A DNA stretch of 64,000 bases from Roseburia sp. (GTDB taxonomy: Bacteria > Bacillota > Clostridia > Lachnospirales > Lachnospiraceae). Shown here piece by piece: positions 17,410-24,169 of this stretch. The stretch covers positions 62,001-126,000 of the forward strand of contig JAHZFL010000005.1 of NCBI GenBank assembly GCA_019421345.1. The letters are read 5' to 3'. Within the stretch, counting starts at the first letter, position 1. Every line of letters begins with the position of its first letter. The position numbers and the translations under genes are program-made. Below the pieces are notes generated by a model that was not told the origin of the DNA, did not search any database, and saw nothing but the letters and a program-made list of their open reading frames with translations.

Positions 17410-18255
17410 ATGAAATTACCGATGACAGTTGATTTGACAGGAAAAGTAGCAGTCGTTACGGGAGCAGGCGGCGTAATCTGCTCCGTGATGGCAGAAGCGC
17501 TCGCTGCATGCGGCGCAAAGGTTGCGATGCTCGATCTGAATGAGGAGGCGGCACAGAAAAATGCCGACGGAATCGTGGCACAGGGCTTTACGGCAAAGGG
17601 ATATAAGTGTAATGTGCTGGAGAAGGAAAGCATTGAGGCGGCAAGAGCTGCGATCGCCGCAGACTTTGGAGCTTGTGATATTTTGGTAAACGGAGCCGGC
17701 GGAAACAATCCGAGAGCGACGACGGACGACGAGTATTTTAAGCCGGAGGATATGGGACAGATGAAAACCTTCTTCGATCTTGATCCGGACGGGGTATCCT
17801 TTGTATTCAGCTTAAACTACATGGGAACGCTGCTGCCGACACAGATTTTTGCAAAGGATATGATCAATAAGAAGGGGGCGAATATCATCAATATCGCTTC
17901 CATGAATGCCTACACACCGCTGACAAAGATTCCGGCATATTCGGGAGCAAAGGCGGCGATCGTAAACTTTACCGAGTGGCTGGCTGTGCATTTTTCCAAG
18001 GTTGGAGTCCGCTGCAATGCGATTGCGCCGGGATTCCTTGCGACAGCGCAGAATCATGCACTCCTATTCAATGAGGACGGGACACCTACGCCAAGAACAG
18101 GAAAAATCTTAGCGGGTACGCCGATGGAGCGTTTCGGCGAGCCGGAGGAGCTTATCGGTGCGCTGCTGTTTCTGGCATCCGAGGAAGCAAGCGGATTTGT
18201 CAACGGCGTATGTATTCCGGTAGACGGTGCGTTTGCGGCATATTCAGGCGTATAA
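17410..18255 (+). CDS. uxuB: D-mannonate oxidoreductase / fructuronate reductase, SDR type
   Basis: A 281-residue short-chain dehydrogenase: cofactor motif TGAGGVIC near residue 18, NNAG-equivalent LVNGAGGNNPR, catalytic Ser in NIASMNAY, and Tyr-Lys in PAYSGAKAAIVNF. The C-terminal NGVCIPVDGAFAAYSGV is typical. It would interconvert D-fructuronate and D-mannonate with NAD(P)H, the step before UxuA. Bacillus-type UxuB proteins belong to this SDR family, unlike the E. coli enzyme. AGGAGG lies upstream of the ATG. It ends the operon, with a terminator right after the stop. Confidence 0.88.
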   Translation: MKLPMTVDLTGKVAVVTGAGGVICSVMAEALAACGAKVAMLDLNEEAAQKNADGIVAQGFTAKGYKCNVLEKESIEAARAAIAADFGACDILVNGAGGNNPRATTDDEYFKPEDMGQMKTFFDLDPDGVSFVFSLNYMGTLLPTQIFAKDMINKKGANIINIASMNAYTPLTKIPAYSGAKAAIVNFTEWLAVHFSKVGVRCNAIAPGFLATAQNHALLFNEDGTPTPRTGKILAGTPMERFGEPEELIGALLFLASEEASGFVNGVCIPVDGAFAAYSGV

Positions 18256-18260
18256 TTTTG

Positions 18261-18305
18261 CATCAAAAAAACGCGGAGCTTTTTGGAACTCCGCGTTTTT
18301 TGATG
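18261..18305 (+). terminator. Terminator of the uxuAB operon
   Basis: The arms CATCAAAAAA/ACGCGGAG and CTCCGCG/TTTTTTGATG fold around a short TTTTGG loop, with a T6 tract at the 3' side. It begins five bases after the uxuB stop. Confidence 0.85.
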
Positions 18306-18306
18306 A

Positions 18307-18382
18307 ACATAAGAGTGGCTCGCAAAGCGTGTCACTCGTTGTTGACATAAGAGCGGCTCGCAAAGCGTGTCGCTCGTTGTTT
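18307..18382. repeat. Two tandem 38-bp hairpin repeats
   Basis: Units 18307-18344 and 18345-18382 are near-identical and abut exactly. Each folds into a stem GAGYGGCTCGC / GCGTGTCRCTC with an AAA loop. The two units differ at paired positions in a compensating way (GAGTG/CACTC versus GAGCG/CGCTC), so the stem is kept. Confidence 0.75.
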
Positions 18383-18391
18383 TCTGCCGTT

Positions 18392-18811
18392 TTAGAAACG
18401 GAATAAATTTAAACCGATCTGGGCATCGTGGAAGCGGTCGACTGTCCCGTCGATGAGCGTGATGACCATTTCACAGGTGGCGCTTACGACTGCCCGATTT
18501 AGGTGACCGCCGAACACTTCGCCCTTTTCATTTCCGGCGCTCATATGCAGATGACAGTAAAATTCGCCGTCCATTGTATTGATCGTTCCGTGTAAGGAGA
18601 CGATTTCAAATGAGCCGTGAAACTCATTTGCCACATATTTTTTCTCGTCAGTCAAAAAGACGCCGACGGTGAAATCGTCAACGGCGCCAAGCGCCTGGAT
18701 GCTTGCGAGCTTGATCTGTTCCTTGTGCGCAAGCTGCTTTACCTGTTCTAAAATTTCTTCGCCTCTGTCAATTCTGGCTATGATCGTGTTTCCGAATTTT
18801 CGATAGTCCAT
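18392..18811 (-). CDS. PPC domain (DUF296) protein
   Basis: A 139-residue single-domain PPC/DUF296 protein. Typical segments are IARIDRGEEILEQVKQLAHKEQI, IQALGAVDDFTVGVF, EIVSLHGTIN and CHLHMSAGNEKGEVFGGHLNRAVVSATCEMVI, the last holding the conserved His-rich core. In plants the domain occurs in AT-hook proteins; bacterial stand-alone copies form trimers of unclear role and are sometimes called DNA-binding. A GGAG ribosome site is present. It follows the Gfo/Idh gene by 35 bases in the same operon. Confidence 0.85.
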   Translation of the reverse strand: MDYRKFGNTIIARIDRGEEILEQVKQLAHKEQIKLASIQALGAVDDFTVGVFLTDEKKYVANEFHGSFEIVSLHGTINTMDGEFYCHLHMSAGNEKGEVFGGHLNRAVVSATCEMVITLIDGTVDRFHDAQIGLNLFRF

Positions 18812-18846
18812 AGTGTGTACTCCTTGTATTTTGTGATTTTTCTATG

Positions 18847-19839
18847 TCAAAGTAATTTCTGCTGCGCTTGTTCCTCCGGGTAGGAAAGTCCCCATGCGCG
18901 TCTTAATTCTGTCATCACTGCCATCACATCTGCCGTATAATCTAAGTGCATTTCGTCTGCCTCGCCGGAGACGGCGCGTTCCATATCGGCAACCTCATAG
19001 AGCAGCGCCTCGCCGGTATTGCCGCAGGAAATCGTCTCCTTGTGACCATCCGATGTATAAGTGATGACAGCCTCCTCGGCGCGGGGATATTCATAAATTT
19101 CGATGTAGCCGCCGTCAAAGGCAAGCAAGCCTCTTTTTGGCTGTTTGGCGTGAAGGCTCAAGGTGATCGTCGCCATCTCTCCGGCAGGATTCATCAGTAA
19201 AATGCCTGCCTGCTCATCGACGCCGCTCGGCGCGAATTTTACCTGTGATACGACAGAATCAGGTGCAGCCGATAAGAACCAGCGGATAAAGGAGAGGGCG
19301 TATACGCCGATGTCAAGCAGCGCGCCTCCGGCGAGCGAAGGATTAAAAAAGCGGTTGCTCATGTCATAGTCCTTGTAGCTGCCGAAATTCATCTGGATCA
19401 TTTTCAGTGCACCGAGATTCCTCTCCTGGATCACTTCTAAAATTTTCTTATAGACAGGCATATGATAGATTGTCATTGCCTCTGCCAAAATCACATGATT
19501 TTCCTCTGCCAGCTTTATTGCCTCGGCGAGCTCTGCGTCATTGAGCGTGATGGATTTTTCGCAGAGCACATGCTTTCCATGGGTTAAGGCTTCGCGCAGA
19601 TAAGAGATATGTGTATTATGCGGCGTGGAAATATAAATAATATCTATATTTTCATCGGTAAACAGGTCCTCGATCTGTTCGTACACATGCGGAATGTTAT
19701 ATTTTTTTGCAAAATCAACCGCATGCTGATAAGTTCTGTTTGCAACTGCGTAAAGGGTTCGTCCGTCTTTTGCAAGCGCCTGCGCGAGCTCGTTTGCAAT
19801 GACGCCGCAGCCTAAGGTTGCCCAACGATAATTTTTCAT
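18847..19839 (-). CDS. Gfo/Idh/MocA family oxidoreductase
   Basis: A 330-residue protein with an N-terminal Rossmann fold (WATLGCGVIANELAQALA) and the family's EKSITLNDAEL (EKP-like) motif, here with Ser in place of Pro. The C-terminal half is the alpha/beta dimerisation and substrate domain, including GGALLDIGVYALSFIRWFL. It would oxidise or reduce a sugar or cyclitol with NAD(P). GGAGG lies before the ATG at 19839. A TTGACA-17-TAAAAT promoter is upstream and the PPC gene is downstream. The substrate is not predictable, though the setting suggests sugar-acid metabolism. Confidence 0.9.
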   Translation of the reverse strand: MKNYRWATLGCGVIANELAQALAKDGRTLYAVANRTYQHAVDFAKKYNIPHVYEQIEDLFTDENIDIIYISTPHNTHISYLREALTHGKHVLCEKSITLNDAELAEAIKLAEENHVILAEAMTIYHMPVYKKILEVIQERNLGALKMIQMNFGSYKDYDMSNRFFNPSLAGGALLDIGVYALSFIRWFLSAAPDSVVSQVKFAPSGVDEQAGILLMNPAGEMATITLSLHAKQPKRGLLAFDGGYIEIYEYPRAEEAVITYTSDGHKETISCGNTGEALLYEVADMERAVSGEADEMHLDYTADVMAVMTELRRAWGLSYPEEQAQQKLL

Positions 19840-19875
19840 GATTTCCTCCGTTTCTGGCAGCTTTATTTATGTATT

Positions 19876-19904
19876 ATTTTAGGGACTTCCCTTTTTCTTG
19901 TCAA
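19876..19904 (-). promoter_or_regulatory. Promoter of the Gfo/Idh-PPC operon
   Basis: On the minus strand TTGACA (19899-19904) and TAAAAT (19876-19881) are separated by 17 bases. The spacer holds the near-palindrome GGGAAGTCCC, which could be an operator. Confidence 0.75.
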
Positions 19905-19935
19905 TAACAAAGAATGTCCCCGGTCCCTATGGCAT

Positions 19936-19972
19936 AAAAAACCGCAGCGCCGGATGATCGAAGCGCTGCGGT
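19936..19972 (-). terminator. Terminator of the KDPG aldolase gene
   Basis: A perfect 10-bp stem (ACCGCAGCGC at 19941-19950 with GCGCTGCGGT at 19963-19972) is followed on the minus strand by a T5 run. Confidence 0.85.
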
Positions 19973-20071
19973 CTCGGGATAAAATTTAGGAAAGAATGAA
20001 GTGGCTTGCACTCCTTATCAGTATTTCTTAATTTCAGAAATTCATACAGATTATTTTGCGCATGTATGATT

Positions 20072-21037
20072 TTATTTCTGGTTGAAGTGTACGGCAAAGC
20101 CGGCGATCTCCTCCTTGAGGTAGGCAACCGAAAGGACGCCCTGCGCGTTATATTTAAAGGACGTCTCATCAAAGGAGAAACCGCGCTTTTGTAAATGGTA
20201 CATGGCGCGGGCAAGGTAGTTTGTCTGAATGCAGATATGCCCGTTTGTGCCGCGTCCCGGAGCTTTCATCATTTCAATCAGAGAACCGACGAAGATCGAG
20301 CTGTTGCCCGGTTTTACCTCCTCGCCAAGCAGAGCCGCAAATTTAGCGGAGTCGGAAGCTGCAGCGTCTTCCGATTCATTATTGACGCCGACATGAAGAA
20401 GCTGAAAGCCAAGCATGGTGGCAACGGCTTCCTTTGTGAGGGCTGTGATGCCTGCCCAGTCCTTTGCGTTGATCATATCCTTGCTGACCATCCAAGAGCC
20501 GCCGCACGCAATGATGCGGTTAAAGTCAAGGTAGCTTGTCAGATTCTTTGCGTTAATTCCTCCGGTCGGCATAAATTTCATATTGGTGTAGGGCGCAGCC
20601 ATAGACTTGATCATATTAAGTCCTCCTGCAGCCTCTGCCGGGAAAAATTTCACAACGTCAAGTCCCAATTCGATCGCTGCCTCCACATCACTTGGATTGG
20701 AGGTCCCGGGAGTGATCGGAATATTCTTGTCCACACAGTATTTTACGACCTTTGGATTTAAGCCGGGGCTTACGATAAATTTTGCGCCGGCATTTACCGC
20801 GCGGTCCACCTGCTCGGTGGTTAAAACCGTGCCTGCGCCGACGAGCATCTCGGGAAACCGGTCAGACATTATGCGGATGGATTCCTCGGCGGCAGCAGTG
20901 CGGAAGGTAACCTCCGCGCATGGGAGTCCGCCGTCACACAACGCTTTTGCCAAAGGCTCTGCATCCTCTGCGCGATCGAGTGCAATGACCGGAACAATTC
21001 CGATTTTGGAAATTTCTTCTAATACCTTGTTCATCAT
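20072..21037 (-). CDS. KDPG/KHG aldolase fused to a VOC-like domain
   Basis: A 321-residue fusion. Residues 1-210 are a class I KDPG/KHG aldolase with Glu42 in AEVTFR and Schiff-base Lys130 in DVVKFFPAEAAGG, plus FMPTGGI and ACGGSWMV. It would cleave 2-keto-3-deoxy-6-phosphogluconate to pyruvate and glyceraldehyde-3-phosphate. Residues ~213-321 (LLHVGVNNESEDAA... GTNGHICIQTNYLARAMYHLQKRG) look like a glyoxalase/VOC-type module of unknown role. Fusions of this layout occur in Clostridia. Two ATG codons are adjacent (21037 and 21034); both fit the AAGGAG site. The promoter is consensus and carries an IclR-type operator. The KDG kinase needed to feed it is not in the window. Confidence 0.9.
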   Translation of the reverse strand: MMNKVLEEISKIGIVPVIALDRAEDAEPLAKALCDGGLPCAEVTFRTAAAEESIRIMSDRFPEMLVGAGTVLTTEQVDRAVNAGAKFIVSPGLNPKVVKYCVDKNIPITPGTSNPSDVEAAIELGLDVVKFFPAEAAGGLNMIKSMAAPYTNMKFMPTGGINAKNLTSYLDFNRIIACGGSWMVSKDMINAKDWAGITALTKEAVATMLGFQLLHVGVNNESEDAAASDSAKFAALLGEEVKPGNSSIFVGSLIEMMKAPGRGTNGHICIQTNYLARAMYHLQKRGFSFDETSFKYNAQGVLSVAYLKEEIAGFAVHFNQK

Positions 21038-21106
21038 AGTTCTCCTTTATGATCTTGATTTGCGGCAGCGGTATCGGTGGGACGCCGCTGCAATGTAACA
21101 ATAGAA

Positions 21107-21131
21107 GTTTCGTATTACGAAACCTTGTTTC
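21107..21131. promoter_or_regulatory. IclR/KdgR-type operator of the aldolase gene
   Basis: GTTTCGTATTACGAAAC (21107-21123) is a perfect palindrome with a one-base centre. It overlaps a second pairing GAAAC-CTT-GTTTC (21119-21131) similar to KdgR sites. It sits just downstream of the aldolase -10 and start point, where a repressor would block elongation. A near-copy lies in the iclR leader. Confidence 0.7.
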
Positions 21132-21150
21132 ATAAAATAAATGTGATTTT

Positions 21151-21178
21151 ATTATAGCATTTGCAGGGGGCTTGTCAA
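21151..21178 (-). promoter_or_regulatory. Promoter of the KDPG aldolase gene
   Basis: On the minus strand an exact TTGACA (21173-21178) and an exact TATAAT (21151-21156) are separated by 16 bases. This is a full sigma-A consensus, consistent with a strong promoter that needs repression. Confidence 0.88.
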
Positions 21179-21197
21179 CAGGTTTCTGCGAATTTTC

Positions 21198-21226
21198 TTG
21201 CAGAAAAGGGAGGGATGTGATAGACT
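21198..21226 (+). promoter_or_regulatory. Promoter of the cobalamin riboswitch transcript
   Basis: TTGCAG (21198-21203), 17-base spacer, TAGACT (21221-21226) with a TGA extended -10. It is placed just before the riboswitch start and back-to-back with the aldolase promoter. Confidence 0.55.
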
Positions 21227-21233
21227 TGCCATG

Positions 21234-21470
21234 ACTTGATGTCAGGTGTGCATAGGCTGTGTGTAACCGCCGTTGTATGCGTGAAAAGGGAAACAGGTGC
21301 AAGTCCTGTACGATCTCGTCGCTGTAATAAGAGAGCATCCTATAAGAACCACTGTTAGCATGTGCCGTAACACAGAATTTATGCAGAGACGGCGGGAAAC
21401 GGGAAGGGGTAGGATGCGTTGACCTTAGAGTCAGAAGACCTGCCTGTCATCGGTACTAAACAACCACGAG
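21234..21470 (+). ncRNA. Cobalamin riboswitch
   Basis: The order of conserved cobalamin-riboswitch elements is present: GGGAAACAGGTGCAAGTCC near 21288-21306, GAACCACTG (the core around 21346-21354), a CGGGAAACGGGAAGG stretch, and GTCAGAAGACCTGCC near 21430-21444, the B12-box-like end. An intrinsic terminator follows at 21506-21542 before the first gene, so control is probably transcriptional. Bound cobalamin would stop expression of the DUF4430 and ECF genes. Confidence 0.92.
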
Positions 21471-21505
21471 GAATTGGTTATGGTACATAAACACTTGTAT
21501 TGCCA

Positions 21506-21542
21506 TGCCCTTTTGCACCCTCGCAAAAGGGCAGTTTTGTTT
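21506..21542 (+). terminator. Riboswitch expression-platform terminator
   Basis: A perfect 11-bp stem (TGCCCTTTTGC with GCAAAAGGGCA) around ACCCTC, followed by a T-rich GTTTTGTTT tract. It lies between the riboswitch and the DUF4430 gene. Confidence 0.85.
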
Positions 21543-21614
21543 CGGTATCTGGGAAGAAGCTTTCGGAAGGAGCAGAAATTTTCTCGTGAAAAAAGAAAAA
21601 GGAGGTAGAGGGAC

Positions 21615-22034
21615 ATGTCAGAACAGACGAAAGGAAGCAACAAAAAGAAGATCATACTTGCGGTGGGAGCGCTGCTCCTTGTCGTGGCGGTTTTTGCCGG
21701 CATCTATTTTGCGATGTCGCCAAAGGCGCAGGAGGGAGCAAAGAATATCACCATCGAGGTCATTGACGATGCACAGAAATCGACGATGTATGAGGTGAAC
21801 ACGGATGCGGAATATCTTGGAGATGCAATCCGGGAGACAAAGGATCTTGTCGTAGACGGAACGGAAAGCGAATACGGTATGATGGTCGATACGGTAAACG
21901 GCGTTGTGGCAGATTATAATGAAAACGGTGCTTACTGGGCATTTTATGTGGACGGCGAATACTGTATGTATGGTATGGATGAGCAGCCGATCGCAGACGG
22001 GCAGGCATACCAGATTATTTATACGACTGAGTAA
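21615..22034 (+). CDS. DUF4430 (transcobalamin-like C-terminal domain) membrane-anchored protein
   Basis: A 139-residue protein with a signal-anchor helix at residues ~12-32 (IILAVGALLLVVAVFAGIYF) and an exported DUF4430 domain (VEVIDD-type strand, then GMMVDTVNGVVADYNENGAYWAFYVDGEYCMYGMDEQPIADGQAYQIIYT). DUF4430 resembles the C-terminal domain of transcobalamin and intrinsic factor, which grips cobalamin. Placement under a cobalamin riboswitch and one base overlapped with an ECF S component makes a surface B12-capture role likely. GGAGG precedes the ATG. Confidence 0.88.
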   Translation: MSEQTKGSNKKKIILAVGALLLVVAVFAGIYFAMSPKAQEGAKNITIEVIDDAQKSTMYEVNTDAEYLGDAIRETKDLVVDGTESEYGMMVDTVNGVVADYNENGAYWAFYVDGEYCMYGMDEQPIADGQAYQIIYTTE

Positions 22035-22546
22035 TGCGCATGAGCAGGGGAATTAGGACAAAAGATATTGCGCTCATCGGTGTAATGGTTGCGACACTGG
22101 AGGCGGTGAAGCTGGCGCTCACTTTTTTGCCGGGGGTGGAGCTTGTCACATTGCTGATCGTGATCTATACGCTTGTATTTGGCTGGCGGGTTTTTTACGC
22201 GATTGCGGCATTTGTCCTGATTGAGGGATGTCTGTATGGCTTCGGTATCTGGTGGATCATGTATCTTTATATATGGCCGCTTCTCGCCCTGCTGGCGCAT
22301 TTGTTCCAAAAGCGGGAGGAGAGCTGGTTTTGGGCAGTGCTTACCGGAGCCTACGGGCTTTTTTTCGGGGCGCTGTGCGCGCTGCCCTATCTGGTGATCG
22401 ACGGCTGGCACGCCGCGCTGGTGTGGTGGGTGGCGGGAATCCCGCATGACATCACGCACGGGATTTCCAATGCAGTGCTCTGTCTGGTTTTGTTTCGTCC
22501 GGTTTATGGAGCGTTAAAAAGACTTCGGCAGCAATCGCAGAGTTGA
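22034..22546 (+). CDS. ECF transporter S component, probably for cobalamin or a precursor
   Basis: A 170-residue membrane protein with about five or six helices and the ECF S-component start RGIRTKDIALIGVMVATLEAVKLAL. Internal segments (YGFGIWWIMYLYIWPLLALLAHLFQ; FGALCALPYLVIDGWHAALVWWVAGIPHDITHGISNAVLCLVLF) fit a vitamin-binding S component that docks on a shared EcfAAT module. The start codon overlaps the previous stop by one base (TAATG), so the two are coupled. Riboswitch control gives the substrate inference. No ECF energising genes are in the window. Confidence 0.87.
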   Translation: MRMSRGIRTKDIALIGVMVATLEAVKLALTFLPGVELVTLLIVIYTLVFGWRVFYAIAAFVLIEGCLYGFGIWWIMYLYIWPLLALLAHLFQKREESWFWAVLTGAYGLFFGALCALPYLVIDGWHAALVWWVAGIPHDITHGISNAVLCLVLFRPVYGALKRLRQQSQS

Positions 22547-22597
22547 CTTTTTTCTGAAATCTATGCTATGATACCATAAAGTTCCGTAATATGAAAC
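22543..22597 (+). promoter_or_regulatory. iclR promoter and operator
   Basis: TTGACT (22543-22548), 18-base spacer, TATGAT (22567-22572) with an extended TGC. The near-palindrome GTTCCGTAATATGAAAC at 22581-22597 matches the aldolase operator and lies at the start of the transcript, suggesting autoregulation. Confidence 0.7.
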
Positions 22598-22643
22598 ATA
22601 AGGCTGGATCATGGAATTTAGGAACGAGAGATGGAGAAAACAG

Positions 22644-23435
22644 ATGGCAGAAGAAAAAGAAATGAAAAATCCCGTGCAGTCTGCGGCGCGTATTTTTCAG
22701 GTGATGGAAATGCTTGCCGATCAGGGCGAGATGGGACTGATGGAGCTTAGTACGGCGCTTGGGCTTCATAAGAGTACAGTACACAGGCTGTTAATGTCTT
22801 TGATTTATATGGGATATGCGAGGCAGGATGAGTCCTCGCAGAAATATATGCTTTCCTATAAGCTTGTGAATATGGCGAGCCGTATCTTGGATCGTATGGA
22901 TATTCTGCAGATCGCCAAGCCGTATCTGGAGCAGCTTTCCGATCTGAGCAAGGAGACTGTGCATCTGGTGCGCCGGGAGGGGAATAATATCCTCTATATT
23001 TATAAGATCGAGGCAAAGATCGGTACGATACGGATGGTTTCGCATGTCGGAATGGTGCACCCGATGTATTGTTCGGGCGTCGGGAAGGCGATGATGGCGG
23101 TGCTACCCGAGAGTGAGGTTCAAAAAATCTGGAATGAGAGTGTGATCGAGAAGCGGACGGATCACACGATCACCGATTATGAAAAGCTGCTGGAGACGTT
23201 AGAGGAAGTAAGGAAAAACGGTTATGCGCTCGATGATGAGGAGAACGAGGAGGGCGTGCGTTGTATTGCCGCCAGTCTGCGCGGCTGTCAGAAGGAGGTG
23301 CTGTATGCATTCAGTATCTCAGGACCGGCAAGCAGGATGACGAAAGCGCGGATAGAGGAGCTTGCGGTAGATGTATGCAGAGTGCAGGGGGAGCTTTCCA
23401 AAGCGCTTGGGTATGTGCCGGTGTCTGAGCTTTAA
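22644..23435 (+). CDS. IclR family regulator, KdgR-like
   Basis: A 263-residue protein. The N-terminal winged helix (SAARIFQVMEMLADQGEMGLMELSTALGLHKSTVHRLLMSL) is followed by the C-terminal IclR effector domain (HLVRREGNNILYIYKIEAKIGTIRM; GMVHPMYCSGVGKAMMAVL; GYALDDEENEEGVRCIAASL). The family includes KdgR, which senses 2-keto-3-deoxygluconate. The shared operator at its own promoter and at the KDPG aldolase promoter supports that role here. The start at 22644 is preferred because GGAG lies eight bases upstream; an ATG at 22611 has weaker support. Confidence 0.88.
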   Translation: MAEEKEMKNPVQSAARIFQVMEMLADQGEMGLMELSTALGLHKSTVHRLLMSLIYMGYARQDESSQKYMLSYKLVNMASRILDRMDILQIAKPYLEQLSDLSKETVHLVRREGNNILYIYKIEAKIGTIRMVSHVGMVHPMYCSGVGKAMMAVLPESEVQKIWNESVIEKRTDHTITDYEKLLETLEEVRKNGYALDDEENEEGVRCIAASLRGCQKEVLYAFSISGPASRMTKARIEELAVDVCRVQGELSKALGYVPVSEL

Positions 23436-23532
23436 AAATTTGGAAAATTTTTTAGAACAGAAAGAATAAGCAGAAAAAACATGGTCATACTATCCTTGAA
23501 AAGAATAGTAATTCCAAAAGGAAAAGGAGAAC

Positions 23533-24003
23533 ATGACTATGAGAAAGTGGAGAGCACTTGCTGCAGGACTGGTACTTACTTTATGCTTAAGCGCGGTAAC
23601 TGCATGTGGAACAAACAAGGATAAGGACAATGTAAACAACACAAACGGCACAAATACCGAGAGTACGGTGAACAACAATAAACCGGGAAATACGACTGAC
23701 AATGTGCCGGCAAATCCGGATAATCTGAATCAGAATAATGGAACAACCACTGAGAACGGAGCGGTAGACAATAACGGAACGACGACCAACAACGGAACAA
23801 CGACCAATAACGGAACGACGACCAACAACGGCACAACGACCAATAACGGAACAGTGGACAATAACACGAATCCGGTGGAGGATGTTGTTGACGGCGTCGG
23901 TGAAGCCGGAAAAGATGTGATCAATGGCGTTGAGCAGGGCGTGGACGATCTGACAAATAATAATGCCGGAAATGGGACTAACACCACGGGCGGCAATCGA
24001 TAA
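23533..24003 (+). CDS. Repeat-containing Asn/Thr-rich lipoprotein
   Basis: A 156-residue exported protein. MRKWRALAAGLVLTLCLSAVTACGT is a lipoprotein signal with lipobox AVTAC. The mature part is almost all N, T, G and D, with NNGTTT repeated in tandem in the middle. A more regular acidic amphipathic segment (VEDVVDGVGEAGKDVINGVEQGVDDLTN) follows near the C-terminus. Such proteins coat or span the cell wall; no enzymatic domain is visible. The initiator is either the ATG at 23533 or at 23539; GGAG fits both. A terminator follows the stop. Confidence 0.8.
   Translation: MTMRKWRALAAGLVLTLCLSAVTACGTNKDKDNVNNTNGTNTESTVNNNKPGNTTDNVPANPDNLNQNNGTTTENGAVDNNGTTTNNGTTTNNGTTTNNGTTTNNGTVDNNTNPVEDVVDGVGEAGKDVINGVEQGVDDLTNNNAGNGTNTTGGNR
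23770..23855 (+). repeat. 18-bp tandem repeat inside the lipoprotein gene
   Basis: Four full 18-bp units (23770-23841) plus a partial fifth encode NNGTTT. Units alternate between AAT AAC and AAC AAC codons, so the DNA period may really be 36 bp. Such in-frame repeats can change length by slippage. Confidence 0.85.
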
Positions 24004-24023
24004 TAGAATAAAGAGAAGGGAAC

Positions 24024-24063
24024 ACAGCCGCGGGAGGTGAGAAAGCCTCTGTGGCTGTTTTTC
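24024..24063 (+). terminator. Terminator of the lipoprotein gene
   Basis: ACAGCC pairs with GGCTGT, with an inner GGAGG/CCTC pairing, followed by T5. It lies 20 bases after the stop. Confidence 0.8.
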
Positions 24064-24169
24064 TTAAATAAATATGAAAAATCAGAAAATTCCTTGAGAT
24101 GAACAGGTATTTCTATTATAATAGCCTTGACTTAGAAGAATCAATAAGAACAGTCATAAGGAGTATCCG

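Noticed and set aside
23730..23996. Minus-strand ORF rich in LVVVPL repeats
   Set aside because: It is the antisense of the lipoprotein's 18-bp repeats; the plus strand has a signal peptide, ribosome site and terminator.
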